DNA of 64,000 nucleotides from Ophioderma brevispina (GCA_023653785.1 JAMKCH010011941.1:85868-149867), one strand, 5' to 3'; numbered from the stretch's first letter, positions 1 through 12,199 are shown. Program-made: numbers and translations. Notes: generated by a model not told the origin, from the sequence alone.

Positions 1-35
1 GGAGATAACAATCGGGTTCAGGTCCTGTGCAGATC

Positions 36-410
36 TGACAGTGATGATAAGCGAGCCATGAAATATGCAGTCTTATAACTTTTAATTCGATCCGAACTAG
101 AATCCGCTATATGCGCTCCGATAATAAACAGGTAAAGTCGCTTAATATTGCCAATTCAGCATGCACGGTGCAGAATTGCACGGTCGTAAAATATACATTC
201 CTGTAACTCTACTTTGCACTACACTAGAATTATCTATAATCGTTCCAATGCTAAATGGGTGGGCCTTGAAATTAAAGGGTTGATGGTGGGTGATTACGGG
301 GCTATAAAATAAACATTTTTATAAAGTCAAATATGTCCAAACCAAAGTGCTCTACACTTCATTTAATACTAAACAGGCAAGTCACTGAATTGCCAAATTA
401 TGCAGGTATC
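36..410. repeat. Diverged tandem repeat, about 2-3 units
   Basis: A segment near 124-165 (AATAAACAGGTAAAGTCGC, then a TTGCCAA-like end) reappears near 368-410 (ACTAAACAGGCAAGTCAC, TTGCCAAATTATGCA). A shorter middle match lies near 235-262. The unit also carries an ATAAAATA-CATT-TATAA block near 185 and 303. The units are too diverged to fix the period exactly; it is roughly 120-245 bp. This is seen by eye only. No gene is seen here. Confidence 0.35.
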
Positions 411-2046
411 GGGGAGCACCATAAACCCACTTCCTGGCTAGTGAGAGGGCTTATGTGTTTTTGTGTGCAGTTCATGTTAAGTTTTGGCAACAACCATATA
501 TGTATTCTACTGGGGTCCAGTAATTTGAAAAAAGATGTCACCATTTTTTTGCTGTTGACCTTCAGATCTGGAAGAGGGCACTTTGCTCTCTGCATTCTGA
601 TGTCATATTAGGCACGTTGGTACTTATCTTCCAAAGGGGGTGTGGGTTGACACTTCCCATCCTCACTACAGAGTGTCCTCTACCTTGTTATGTATTGGCT
701 TGTCATAATACGGAGTGCAGAATATCATTTGACAAAATACATTCAATCTTTGGGCACCAGAAAAGTAGGTTTTGGTAGACGAGGGTTAAAGAAATGGAGG
801 GGAGCGGGGTGGGGTAAGGAACGAAACAGGCATGACAAACATCCTCACCTCTTTTCTAGTGTTGCCATTAGGTACGCACAAAAATATTTGGAAGGGAGTT
901 AAAATGTTTTGAACCCTGCATTTGGTCGGTGAACCAAGTCGTTAGCGATTGAAAACTGCAGGCCCTTGTCATGAAATAGGTTGTGGGGCAAAGGACAATC
1001 TTGAAGAAGAGCAGGGGAATAAAGTGACATCTAATTTGTAAGAAAGATGGGCCAGTTTTACGGCTCCTCTTTCCATCCAGGCGTCTTTGCTTGCCCAAAT
1101 TTGTATCCGCTTTCACTTAATTTGTCAGCGCCGCATGGTGCGTTGAGAACTTGATCGCCTAGCACATGAATGTGGCAGCCCGGCACTGTATCAGCACAGT
1201 GTGAATGGATTGTTGAGATTATTTCATCTAGTCCAATTTTCAACGGGCTTATGCGCCCTTGTAAATAGAGAATACTGTGTTTCTTTCTGTCTCAAATTAA
1301 ATTCAGATACTTAAGCATCTGGGGCTGTGCCTGCAGGTTTTTTTCCTTCAGATTTTCATTAAAAACAGACTTAGAATTTCTTAAGTTTAAGAATTTCATA
1401 TGAAATCTGTTCAAATATGTAAAAAATTCAGTCCTTGTTTAATAATTTAATAAATTAGCTTGTCTGTCTCCCTATTCTTATCTTTAATAGCTCAAATTCT
1501 CAAGTTTTGTAATAAATCAAGAGAATGAATACTCGATCCATTTCTTGAACCTAACCGAGATCATTGGTTACTTGGTCATAGTCAAGTCTCACAGTTTAGC
1601 AAGATGTTTATCTTATAGTATTTTGCATACTTTGTTTCAGATGCCACAGTAATTTCCAGAAAGAAGTGTAGTAACTCAAGTATAGTCCCACAAGAATGAA
1701 CATTGGTTAGATTTGGGAGGTGGGATTATACTTGAGGAATAGCAGAATTTGGTGTGTAAATAAGTTCATTTAATTTCTATTTTGAAGCAAAAAGTCCTAG
1801 ACATTGTTAAATCATAGAATCTTTGCCCAATATCCAAATACACAGTAACCTGGAGAAAGGGCAAGATTCTAAAGTATTCCCATAAGAAGAACAAAATAAC
1901 AGGTAGTAGCAATTGTGGGCTTGACAATTTTGTTTTGACAAGTCGACATAGAAATTTCAGTAGAATTTAGATTCGACCAGTATGTATATACACAAGGGGC
2001 ATGCAAGGCTTAAAGGAAATACTAGCACTTTGAAAATTGGTATGTT
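411..2046. other. No gene or clear repeat seen
   Basis: AT-rich sequence with only short open frames. They have no convincing composition or splice context. Nothing structured was found on either strand apart from short poly-A/T runs. Confidence 0.5.
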
Positions 2047-2480
2047 CTAGTATGTCAGACATGGCAAGACACACACACACTGGGGCTCTCTACACCAGGT
2101 ACCAGATCCGCATCAATGTGGTACTTCTGAGATCCAGATCTTGTAGATGTGTATTGGACTGTCTACACGATGCACACTTTCACGCTGTTACAGCATAAGT
2201 ATTGTGACATTTAAAAACAAGAGTAACATGTAAGTGCACGTATGCAGCGCATAACAAAAACGCGGTTTAAGCGTGGCACTGCGCTACGCAGTATAAGCCG
2301 CATTAGAAGCGCTTTCCTATTCTGCACTGCTTACGCTGTATAGTAACACGATATGCCCGTGTAGACAACACGCAGGCTTCGGAATACCACATTGATCTGC
2401 ATTAATGCGGATCTGGTGCCTCATGTTGAGAGCCCCACTCTTGTTTGGGCACTGGATCTAGTATGACATACACACAAAGT
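2047..2480. mobile_element. Foldback element P
   Basis: The two ends are long inverted copies. The left end reads CTAGTATGTCAGACATGG, then TGGGGCTCTC and CAGATCCGCATCAATG. The right end is the reverse complement of a close relative, including ATGCGGATCTGGTGCC and GAGAGCCCCA. Further matching blocks lie inside: GTCTACACGATGC on the left against CCCGTGTAGAC on the right. The arms therefore extend about 170 bp towards a CpG-rich centre. There is no coding capacity. It is a non-autonomous foldback or MITE-like element of unassigned superfamily. Confidence 0.7.
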
Positions 2481-2949
2481 AAAAGGGAAAAAGCTGAATG
2501 CCTTTGAGTGCCTGCTGGGCATTTACCCCTCGGCAATCCAAGTGCTGATGCTTGCCTGTAGGATAGCTTTACCAAGGAAAATGTTATAGAGGGTAAATTC
2601 TTGGGCAGCATTTAAATGCATAGGTGCCTATGAGTGCCTGCTTGGCAGCTAAAATTTGCTTTTTAGTGCCTGCTGGGCATTTAGACCCAATGCAGGTATT
2701 TAACTTGCATTCAACATGCATAAAAAAATCCCCATAAACATAAACTTTAAATTATAAAAAATGCAAACAATTTCTGGGAATCGGGAAAGGGTCAGGGGTC
2801 ATCTAGATGAAAATAAGATGTAAATAAGGGGCATGTCATGGGGATTCCCCGTATTTGTTTGCAGTGACCTCAAGAAGCTGCTGCCAGCGACATTCCATAT
2901 ATACTGTACGTTAGTTTTGACGGAGTAGCCAAATAAGGCAATATAGAAG
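2481..2949. other. No gene; weak GTGCCTGCTGGGCA repetition
   Basis: The phrase GAGTGCCTGCTGGGCATTT occurs near 2506 and similar phrases near 2633 and 2668, suggesting an old short repeat. No exon or element boundary could be drawn. Confidence 0.4.
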
Positions 2950-3031
2950 AACATAAAAACAAGAAAACACACACCGGAGTAGTTTCCCTCAGCATCCACC
3001 CTGTTTGACCATTTTGTGGCTTTACTATCAA

Positions 3032-3767
3032 CAGTGGCATACCGACCAGGGGATGGGGGAAAATTGCCCCTCTGGCTCAAAAAGCAGGACGATATGGACC
3101 AAAATAAACATTTTCACCCCTCTTCTTTGGGGAATTTCGACCAATTTTAGTCTAAATTTGGGCAAAATTAAACTGAATTCAGCATTTTTGCGCACTATGC
3201 GCACACTTCGTCAAGTTCAGACCCCGGGGGGGGGGGGGGGGCACTTGTATTCAAAGGTGGATATGATGCGTGAACATGGACTTCCAAAATGCACCCTAAA
3301 CAAGTATTTCCACCGACTAAAAAATATACCCTAAACAAGTATTTTTGTCTGATTTTGTTACTTAAGAAGTATTTTGTAAGTTTTGCTACCCGAAACAAGT
3401 AAGCAATGCATTGTGTCGTTAATGTACCTTTATTATCTCGTACAATATTTTTGATCTCTACTTAATTTGAGTATTACTTATACATCACAATTTCAGGGTT
3501 TAGAAAAAACATTCCCTTTTTTCCACATTTTGCTGTTTTTGACACCCTAATCAATGTACGCGCGTGTCACATCGTCTGTTGGAAAAAAGATACCCTTTTT
3601 ACGCGTTTTCTTGTTCACGCATCATATCCACCTTTGAATACGAGTGGCCCCCCCGGGGTTCAGACTTAATTGGAGCAAATTATCGGGACAACTTAAGTAT
3701 TTTGCCCCCTCTGGCGGGACGACTTGGAATTTTGCCCCCTCAGGATTGACTGTCTTGGTATGCCACT
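3032..3767. mobile_element. hAT-like element M inserted in L
   Basis: The ends are inverted: CAGTGGCATACC at 3032-3043 and GGTATGCCACT at 3757-3767. The target repeat ATCAA flanks both sides (3027-3031 and 3768-3772). Removing the insert restores the continuity of host element L. The interior has C- and G-runs (CCCCTCTGGC-like) and no open frame. CAGTGGC-type ends are typical of hAT elements. That family normally makes 8-bp duplications, so the shorter visible repeat is a mismatch. The copy is itself interrupted at 3223-3657. Confidence 0.65.
3223..3657. mobile_element. Inner element in M, 8-bp target duplication
   Basis: The left end is CCCGGGGGG plus a G-run, then CACTTGTATTCAAAGGTGG. The right end is the inverted counterpart: CCACCTTTGAATACGAGTGG followed by a C-run and GGG. 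The 8-bp repeat GTTCAGAC flanks the element at 3215-3222 and 3658-3665. This fits a hAT-type integration. There is no coding capacity. It is the youngest layer of a three-level nest (L, then M, then this element). Confidence 0.75.
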
Positions 3768-4022
3768 ATCAATGAGTATGAGACTGATATTCATGTAACT
3801 GACACATTTGTTGATTAAAGTTACCACAAACCCCCAAATTAGGCTAAAACTTAACAGATTTCTTTAGTCTCTAATTATGTTTTATGGTATGATATTTTGT
3901 GTGTAAACTATATCTGTATTATTAGGTCCTATACTATCACTTGAGAGCAAATTGAAGAAATTTAATATTTTGTTTGAAGAAATTTAATATTTTGTTGAAA
4001 GTGTGCCTGTGCCACTTTATTA

Positions 4023-4627
4023 AACAGCAGCTTTTATGAATAAAATATAGCACTTTTGACATAAGGCAACTATTTCTAACCTCACTGACATGCAATGCCA
4101 TCATGCGAGATGTCCTTGCACTTGCACAATATCACATTCGATCATGATATGCACTAGAGCTCCCAAAATCCATCACTCCAAAACTCAAGGGGGGTTGAAC
4201 ATTATGCTGACAAGAACTTGGTAATTGTATATCCTATTTAAAATTACCTTCAAGTGGGATTGAATGATAACCCTGTGATACAACAACCCAATGGAAAAGT
4301 GATGATGGGGGATTTGAAGAATAGCCGATGTTGTGTATCACCTTACCTGGTCGGTTTGGGTGTGTTATCTGCTGTAGACAGCGATGTGTGATTTAACACA
4401 TAAAGACTGGACAGATGTAGAGATTGAGTTAAGTCAGGGCTAAGATTTGAAAGATGTCCCGAGAATAGCAGCTGCATCAGTTGAGATTCATCTCAAATTT
4501 CCATGGTCATAGATTGACTTTGAGGATGCAGTTTTAATAATCTATAAAGTCAGAATCAGTCAACTTTGCTGGTCAGTGGCATTGTGTCACTGGGGTATAG
4601 GAGGAAATGCCCTCCAATCAGAGTCAA
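4023..4627. other. No gene seen
   Basis: AT-rich sequence without convincing open frames, inverted ends or tandem repeats. Confidence 0.5.
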
Positions 4628-4631
4628 AATA

Positions 4632-4990
4632 TTAGAGACATGAGGAGATTTCCAGAAAGAAGCGCCACAATTTCTTTCAAAACCTGGTTTTTTGCATATT
4701 TGGAATGCTTACCAATGTATTAGATCATTCCTGAAGTGAATAAGCCAAATATGACGTCTTTATGTAATAATGTGATGATTTAGTAATTTCTGTCGTGCAC
4801 GACTGAAATTCAAAGCATGGTTTTCTATAGGGACGATTACGATAGCAGGCAAGTTAAAAACACGGTTTTGCAGTTTTCTTTTGTACTTGTTTGTCCAATA
4901 AACTTTCGAAACGTTCTCGGTTGGTGGTCTACGACCGATCCAGTGCAATTTGAGAGAAATTTGTATCCTCAAAAATCTCCTCCAGTCACT
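4632..4990 (+). mobile_element. TTAA-type MITE I, copy 1
   Basis: This matches the reverse copy at 49406-49756 throughout. Shared blocks include GGGACGATTACGATAGCAGG, TTGTACTTGTTTG, GTGGTCTACGA and AAATTTGTATCCT. The right terminus is TCACT followed by TTAA. The left terminus has decayed to ATTAGAGACATGAGGA, where the intact partner has TTAAAGAGACATGAGGA. It is non-coding. Confidence 0.7.
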
Positions 4991-5060
4991 TTAAAAATTT
5001 AATTGAAAAAACCCTAAAACAGCTGATGTCTGTTATGACTCTGTTTTTCAGTTTTTCGCA

Positions 5061-6065
5061 TTTGTGCAGTCGCTTAAAAATCAATCATAAAAAACCAAGT
5101 CATATTGTTGAGTGAAAGTAGCTATGTGGTGCTGTCTTTGGTAATTACATGATGTACTTTAACAGACGATGGAAGCCAAGCCTTATTAAAAGTGGCAAAA
5201 CACAAAATGAATCGAAATAGATGTAAGCAAAACCACAAACCAATTTTGAAGATTTGATGTGGGCCAGCAATGGGTGGTCCTGTGGCCTCATTCATTGCAC
5301 ATTATTTACCATTTATCCAAACTTCAGAATTAAAAAAAAAACAAAAACAAAGAAAACATACAGTCAGAGTGGAGTTGACTCGCTAACTCCAACGGTCTTG
5401 GAATGAGAAAATATTTCTTCATAACATATTACACATTTACTCACGCACTGTTCCACTTCTGTGCATTTCTCATCCATATCAACTAATGTTAGCATGAGAT
5501 ACGGTTACACTGCTTGCATTTTATATGAATGTCAGTGAGGGGTCCAATTATCTGCCGGCACTCATAACTTGTATGTCGGTAAGTGGGCCAAGTTGGCTTT
5601 GTCTCGAGGGCGCTATCACTTTTCCGCTTCCGCTTTCTCCTGGGCCGTAAGATTTTTTTTTTTTTTTTTTTTTTGTGCAGTCGCTTAAAAATCAATCATA
5701 AAAAACCAAGTCATATTGTTAAGTGAAAGTAGCTATGTGGTGCTGTCTTTGGTAATTACATGATGTACTTTAACAGACGATGGAAGCCAAGCCTTATTAA
5801 AAGTGGCAAAACACAAAATGAATCGAAATAGATGTAAGCAAAACCACAAACCAATTTTGAAGATTTGATGTGGGCCAGCAATGGGTGGTCCTGTGGCCTC
5901 ATTCATTGCACATTATTTACCATTTATTCAAACTTCAGAATTAAAAAAAAAACAAAAACATTATCTGCCGGCACTCATAACTTGTATGTCGGTAAGTGGG
6001 CCAAGTTGGCTTTGTCTCGAGGGCGCTATCACTTTTCCGCTTCCGCTTTCTCCTGGGCCGTAAGA
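5061..6065 (+). repeat. Tandem duplication with a 198-bp length difference
   Basis: Unit 1 spans about 5061-5651 and unit 2 about 5672-6065. They are nearly identical from TTTGTGCAGTCGCTTAAAAA through the A-rich CAAAAACA tract, and again from TTATCTGCCGGCACTC to GGGCCGTAAGA. Unit 1 carries about 198 bp (5350-5547) that unit 2 lacks. A run of about 22 T residues (5652-5673) separates the units. High identity indicates a recent duplication. The frames inside it shift between copies and are not convincing genes. Confidence 0.85.
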
Positions 6066-6789
6066 GATGTTTGCACTCCTCTGCCCATATTGAGGATGAA
6101 CTAGAGCACAGACTTTTTCACTTGTGAATGGTGAATTGGACTGAGGGATGTTAGGAAGATGACTCGAAGTGCTTTCAACCATCGTTGTTGCCTTCATTTG
6201 TAACTAATTGTATTTGTTTTAAATACAGTGTGGGTGTGATTATAGAATATCTCGCTGTCTTTAAGATTTAAGGTCAAATGGGTTGTGTATTTAATAATTA
6301 ATTTTCAACTCTGCTTATTGATAATTTCCTTGAAGAGTAAAATCAATAATGGGATTGAAAAAGAATTGAACAGAGTTGGCAGGTTGGTGAAGGAAGTTGA
6401 AATTGGGGAAAAGAAAACAGAAAAAGTTTGATAGTGACTAGAAGAATTTAAGAAAATTTAGTGTAAATAAATGAACCTAGTTGAATGTACTAAATTGGTT
6501 ATCATATATGCTCAAAATGTGGTCAGAATAAGCTTGCCATTGTCAATGGGAGAGCATGTGGAAGAAGAAGATCATCAGGCCTAAAAATTGTTGTGTTGAC
6601 CTTTTCCAACTGACCCCTGTCAGAAAAGTAGAAGTTGCCACTTTTTGTTGATTTAAAAAAAGGAAAGAAAATTCTGACTGACTGACCCACCCTTCAATTT
6701 TTTCCCACTAAAGGGTAACACAATTTTGTTTTACCTAATTCCCAATTGAGACTCATTTTCAGAACATCCATCATGATATTCCCCTAACA
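6066..6789. other. No gene seen
   Basis: AT-rich, low-complexity patches such as GAAAAGAAAACAGAAAAAG near 6410. No repeat partner was recognised. Confidence 0.45.
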
Positions 6790-6794
6790 GGTCC

Positions 6795-6925
6795 CCAGAT
6801 TTCCTTTGGGTCAACAAGGCAATTAAGTATCTTGCCCAGGGACACAAACACATTTGAACCCATGATATACGATGTTCTTAGAATCATGAGTAACATGCTT
6901 TATCCATTGTCCCACACATACTCTC
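6795..6925 (+). repeat. L2/SINE-like 3' tail remnant
   Basis: The stretch TAAGTATCTTGCCCAGGGACAC, then TTTGAACCCATGAT, then GCTTTATCCATTGTCCCACA, follows the shared 3' tail of many L2-clade LINEs and their partner SINEs. That tail has the general form ACTTGCCCAAGGACACA, GAACCC, then CTAACCACTGAGCCACA. The copy is diverged and there is no coding part. The assignment rests on motif order recalled from these families, not on a search. Confidence 0.45.
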
Positions 6926-8096
6926 AAGAACTTGTGTTACTGTTCAATGTGTGTCCTATATTTGGAGGGATTTTTAAACCATTCATTCATAGTTCATATG
7001 TATGGTGTGTTGTTTTTAAGTCTTACACAGTTGAAGTTATGCAACTTGCAGAACACATAAGGCCTCCATTGTAACCATGGCAACTGTCCCTCCAGGAATG
7101 GAGAAATGGATGTAACTAAAACTGCTATAGTAAGGTGTTAAAGTCCCTGTAAGGACCAGTCACCTACCTGCCTTGTTCCCTAACAGTTGCCGCAATCCAC
7201 CTTAACATGCGGGGTCACATTTTATTTTAATGAATACAGCCTTTTTCATGCTATCTTCAGTAGACAGTTGGACAGGCAGGTTATTGATTAATCAGTTACC
7301 ATATGCACTGCCTGATTTATGCATCACTGTAGGATAATACACACTTGCCAAACTGCCAAATTTGGCACCTTGTATTATCAGCCATGTTATCACACACGCA
7401 CTGCTGTTAGGATTTTACTAATGAAAGACACTTCACACTGCTCATGAGTGATCAGAGGGCAGGAAACATATATCCCACAATGCAATATGATTAGAAAATG
7501 ACAACATAAACAGTCATATGACTCATGTAGTGCCCGGGGCAATACCCAATTTTAATTTGCTTTGTTGATATGAAAAATGTCAGTACCCCCTGATTTCTGA
7601 ATTTTTTTCCCCACAACCTTCTGCATTTTTAAACTTTGTCTTTTGGAAGCATTGTGCAGAGCAAGTCGAGAAATTGCAATGCATTATGGGATTGTATCCA
7701 ATCATACCCTCTATACTGATATAGCACCATTTATGCGAAAGCAAATGTATATGACTGAAAGGCAAATTGTAGACTGAGAGGAAGGATTAAGAGAGTCAAG
7801 GATTTTGAAGAGGGAAAAATTAAATTTGACATTGATATTTCCTGCACAAGAAAACCTTGCTAGCAGAAAATAACTGTATTTTTGGTTTTAGTTTGGTGCT
7901 TTTTTGTCCTTTTGTTGGCCAGCCTTGTATATAGAGAAAGCTAATATGATTTTGTCATGATAAGTGAGACGTTCAAACAGCCTGTAACTTTTCCTAGGTT
8001 GAAATTGGTTATTTGTAAGTTTTAGGGCAGGAGTGGGCTGCATTAGAGTCACAACATTGTAAAAATGTCAACGTTGTTGTCTTGATCCAAAAAGTC
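6926..8096. other. No gene seen
   Basis: Mixed AT-rich sequence. Short frames near 7580-7765 have no splice or composition support. Confidence 0.45.
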
Positions 8097-8100
8097 TTAA

Positions 8101-8436
8101 AGGTGCATGTTCCGATCGTGTTTGGGACCCCCCTGATTTACTCGGAAGTAGTATCGATTTTGATATCAGATGAAAGGCCGTATTTTTCTCATTGTCGTCC
8201 TGAAATTTGAGCCCTCAAATCCATTTCATTCCCAAGATATAAACAAAAAAACACCGTTTTAGTGGTTAACCATCAATATTAGCACAGTATTGAATAGGGC
8301 TTTGCAACATGCATTATTGCGTCTACTATCAAAACCACAAGTTTGTTTCCCACGGTACTTGATGGGGTACATGTGCAAGTGCCAGGCTCTCATATCAAGT
8401 AGAGAACACAATACACATAAATCGGAACAAGCACCT
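8101..8436 (-). mobile_element. TTAA-type MITE A, copy 1
   Basis: It is flanked by TTAA at 8097-8100 and 8437-8440. The terminal inverted repeats are AGGTGCATGTTCCGAT and its near-complement ATCGGAACAAGCACCT. The length is 336 bp. A reverse-orientation copy lies at 31232-31557. A minus-strand frame of about 80 codons crosses it and is partly shared with the other copy. The differences are as often amino-acid changing as not, so this looks like nucleotide homology, not a protein. Confidence 0.85.
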
Positions 8437-8440
8437 TTAA

Positions 8441-9453
8441 ATGTGAAAATGAAAACACAGGAATTATCTTGAAAATACATGTGAACATGAGTAAACACAA
8501 TCAAAAGCACATAAAATCGTTTTAAAAGATTATTAGCAATCAGTTATTGGTTACTTTAAGAACATTTGGTCAAGACTAATGTCTTATTTTTTAAGTAATT
8601 GCTGGACTGGTACTTGAGGAGTTTTCTCATCGCTGGTTTAGAGTTAGGAATAGTAAAATGATCTTGCTCAAAAAGATCAAACCCAGCAAACCTTGTTTAG
8701 ATTCTCACAATCAAAATTTGCGAGAATCTTAGATTCTCCTCCTTTTAATTTGTGTATAAACTTACAAAGTTTGCGAGCATCTACTTGGGTTCTCGCAAAT
8801 TTGTTCAGGAGAATCTTTGGAAGAATCCAAGTAGATTCACGTAAACCTTCTCATCGAAATTCTAACCACGAAATGCACATCGAGCTCAACAAAATCCTTG
8901 TAACAAAGACATGACCACAGCATTTTATCTTATAACACATCCTCGACCTCATTAGCCGTTCCAACCATAACATTCTCTTGTCTAATAAGTCGTTTAGGCA
9001 AAACAGAGTTAGAGAGAAAAATAATAACATAGATGAAAATTCAGCATACCCTATGCCAGGGCTTTTTATTTAATTATAACAAAACGTTGTGCTTGAGTTC
9101 ATTGCCTTTGGAAAACCTGCTGTATACCTAGTACAGGGAAGACACACTATAGCGCTCTGTAGTCAGTGTAAATAACTCTAGGATGTTAACTCGGTTCTAG
9201 TCAGATTCGGTGTAAAATCAAATTTTGTGCCATTTTTAGTTTCCCCTTGCGGTTTTTTGTGTGCTTGTGAAAATAGTAATTACATGATGGAAGAGTGGTT
9301 CAAGCTTGCCAAGCAATGGTATTAAAGGTGACGAAAACGAGCGTATTCTGAGGATACAAAAATCGGTAAAATTGAACTGGATTGGTTGTAAAACTGGCAA
9401 CTCCTTAATAGAGCATTTCTCTAGAAAATAAAAAGGAAGAATGAATTGTGTGT
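8441..9453. repeat. No gene; local imperfect repeats
   Basis: Around 8690-8860 the phrase TGCGAGAATCT and variants of AGATTCTC recur several times in both orientations. This looks like a small degenerate repeat cluster. The rest shows no gene. A stretch near 9280-9310 (GTAATTACATGATGGAAG) resembles the unit at 5061-6065. Confidence 0.35.
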
Positions 9454-9960
9454 ATTATTGAACAGTCCAGAAGAAGCGTACAAGTACGTATACGTACTAG
9501 TATGTACACACGTCATAATTTCCCACAATGCAATGCAACTTTTTAAAGAAATACATAAGGTTTTAACATTTCACCCTTCGACAGTTTATTTTTAACAGTT
9601 CTGAAGCTGCAATCTTTACTACATAGAGTTATCAACAAAATGTATGTGCAGATTTTTGATATCTTTTTTCAAATAAAAGGTATTAATTAAGAAAATTGAT
9701 ATGACGTCATCAATGATATTTTTTTCCATATAATTTTAAATTCGATACATGAAATAAAAATTTCACACATAGAATTTGTTTATGTTGTTTGGCATTAGTT
9801 CTGAAATTAGTATCCTTTCTCGTCTCAAACTGAGAATCCCGAGAGGATTTCATAATTTGGTGATGTATGTACGTATTTGTACGTACAAAACAAACAGATC
9901 TGTTTGTTATGTACTTGTATGTATACGTACAAGTACGCTATCGTCTGTACTGTTGAATAG
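9454..9960. mobile_element. Inverted-repeat element S
   Basis: The left end TATTGAACAGTCCAGAAG, then GCGTACAAGTACGTATAC, is inverted at the right end as GTATACGTACAAGTACGC, then CTGTACTGTTGAATAG. The arms are about 38-45 bp and roughly 80 percent alike. The interior is non-coding. Superfamily unknown. Confidence 0.6.
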
Positions 9961-10369
9961 CCCAAGGTGACAACCGATTTCTCCCGCACCCTGAGTCAGG
10001 TCATAATCGTTGCACAAGCACCCGCGCATTTGTCATTGTGCAAAATCATCCACAAAATCTGTTTGTTATGCACTATGTTACGCATGTTGCATTTTGCCAA
10101 TGTTCCATTGCCAGATTGGTAAATTTTACTGCAATATTTTGGAAAACCAATTGAGGGATATGGATATACTCATAGCTCTTAAATGATTCCTACACTCCTA
10201 ATATAGAAAACAAATGGTGATGACCCCTGTCGATCTTGCTTTAGAAAAAAGATATTAGGCCCGAGTGACAGCATGTGGCATCACAAAACTTTTTTTCACT
10301 TACTAATTCCAACAAATATTTGTATTTGTTGGAATACAATTTGTTGGGGGGGGGGGGTTTCTCACATTG

Positions 10370-10600
10370 TGAGGTAGTATGGGTATGTGCTGCCCATAAG
10401 ACCCCATTTTCAGGCTCTTTTTCAGTTCCAGTGACCTCCATTTTAGGACCATTTCAGTTCCAAAGACCGTACTTTCCATGTCCAAAGCCATATTCTACCA
10501 AATTTTCTTTGAAACACCTAAAAGTAGCTTGAAATTGAGGTAAATCGTGGCTTATATTCCAAAATACCTATCCAAAATAAAGTCAAGTACCCCCCAGGTG
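10370..10600 (+). repeat. Dispersed repeat O, copy 1
   Basis: This matches 42411-42715 in the same orientation. Shared blocks include CCATAAGAC, CATTTTAGGACCATTTCAGT, CATGTCCAAAGCC, TTCTACCAAATTT and GAAATTGAGGTAA. A G-run and a small palindrome (CCAACAAATATTTG) precede it. Termini could not be defined. Confidence 0.7.
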
Positions 10601-11700
10601 CTTGTTTTCCTTCATAAATATGCATAAGGGCCTTCCAAATATGACGATATGCAAAACAAATGTGCCCAAAACTTTGATAATGATGTGCATATGTTCATTA
10701 TAATACTTTTTGGGCATCTCAAATCTGGTTTTGCCCTTTCAAGAGAATCCTTGCTTTAAAAAAATGTCTGTGGTTTTGGAACAAAATATTGATAAAATAA
10801 ACACTATTAACATTACAAAAAGCCTGGAAACAATGTTCTCTCTTCACATTCTTGTCATTACCAGTTGTACCTACACATAATGACCAATACAAAATAGATT
10901 GAACGTGACTACTGTTGGTGATTTACATTCGGATCAATCGCGCAATTATGATAAAAAACAGTGAAGTGGTCCGATACGTCATTAAACGCAGCCATGCTGG
11001 AAGCCCTAGTTCCAGTTAAAAGCATTTGATTTGCCGCTTTGTGTTTTGTCAACATTGTACAACATATTTTTGCTTGCATTCAACTTCCCCCAGACACATT
11101 AATGGATGCTATTTTCGGTTGCTATGGTTACTGTAATTCATTGCTCAGCATTTTGCAATGTCTTTTGTTGATTATTAGATTATGAAATAGATTTTAACAT
11201 ACTTTCAAAGTTTAAGAAAAGTAGACAAGTGGGCTTCCGATTTGTTGTTTTATCACACCAGAATAACAACTGAGGATTATAGAAATCCCCCGTAGTGGGA
11301 TTCTGTGGGAAGGAAAATCTTTGCTTTGGTTTGGAGTAGGGAATACCTCCATTAAGCCTCAATTAATATAGCTTTCTGAGTTGTGGTAATAAAGTATGCA
11401 TGTAGTAATGAATTTTGTCAGTGCATCACATAGTCATGTATTTATGACATACATATTTCAAGAAAAATGTCTTTGAAAATTTTGCATTATTAATCTCCTG
11501 TATACTGTTGATTAAAACATTGTTGATTAGACTCTGGTTAAAATGATGAGAGTATACTATATTTTAATTATGTTTCTTTGATCAAAAATTCATATCTGAA
11601 AAGAAAAAAAATGTCACTGTGACAATGACGAAATAGCAATTTCACCACGCGCATCACAAATATGTCATGCAAATACATCAATATTTGGAATGGCAAATAC
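10601..11700. other. No gene seen
   Basis: AT-rich sequence with scattered short frames. No inverted ends or repeat partner noticed. Confidence 0.45.
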
Positions 11701-11704
11701 TTAA

Positions 11705-12199
11705 AGCGGCACTGGCACATTTTCACAAAATATGAAATTTCTTTATTTTGCCCGCAAATTATATTCTAGATCATTGGAAGAATAGAGATATATTTTACAC
11801 ATAAAAATAACATACTCAAAAACAGATAGGGGCATTAATAAGAGGCTAAATTAAGGTAATTAAGTTTGCTGTAATTTTAATCAACAAATGTGTCTATTAC
11901 ATGAATTTCATAGACTCGTACTCATTGATATTAAAACCACAAAGGTCACAAACCGGTCAAACAGGATGCATGCCATGGGAATCAACTCCAGCATGTGTTT
12001 TCTTATGTTAAATGCCATTTCTGTCGTCTGCTGGAGTCATTTCAATATAAAATCATTCTGTTTACCCATAAGGGTGCTGATTTGGTCTTGAAACATTTCG
12101 TGTGAGTGCTAATGTATATAAAAGCTTTACAACCATGTCAAATTATCAAATTTGAAAAATCTTGAGGGTGCACTATTTTTCAAATGTGCCAGTGTCTCT
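11705..12199 (+). mobile_element. TTAA-type MITE L, forward copy
   Basis: It is flanked by TTAA at 11701-11704 and 12200-12203. The terminal inverted repeats are AGCGGCACTGGCACATTT and AAATGTGCCAGTGTCTCT. The length is 495 bp. An interrupted reverse copy lies at 2950-4022. A 67-codon frame inside has no support. Confidence 0.8.

Larger units (their letters stand above)
2950..4022 (-). mobile_element. TTAA-type element L, reverse copy, interrupted
   Basis: Read on the minus strand, this begins near 4022 with a relative of the element at 11705-12199: AAAGTGGCACAGGCACA here, AAAGCGGCACTGGCACA there. The copies share the block around ATCAACAAATGTGTC and the block around GGTCAAACAGG. The match fades near 2950 and no far terminus was found, so the copy is truncated or diverged. 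It is split at 3032-3767 by a hAT-like element. Confidence 0.65.

Noticed and set aside
3005..3334. 109-codon plus frame
   Set aside because: It spans the junction of the nested elements L, M and the inner element, including a G-run that encodes polyglycine.
8259..8510. Frame shared between MITE A copies (CSDLC...DMRAWHLH)
   Set aside because: Both copies keep the frame over about 45 codons. But differences change amino acids freely and the frame lies wholly inside a non-autonomous element.
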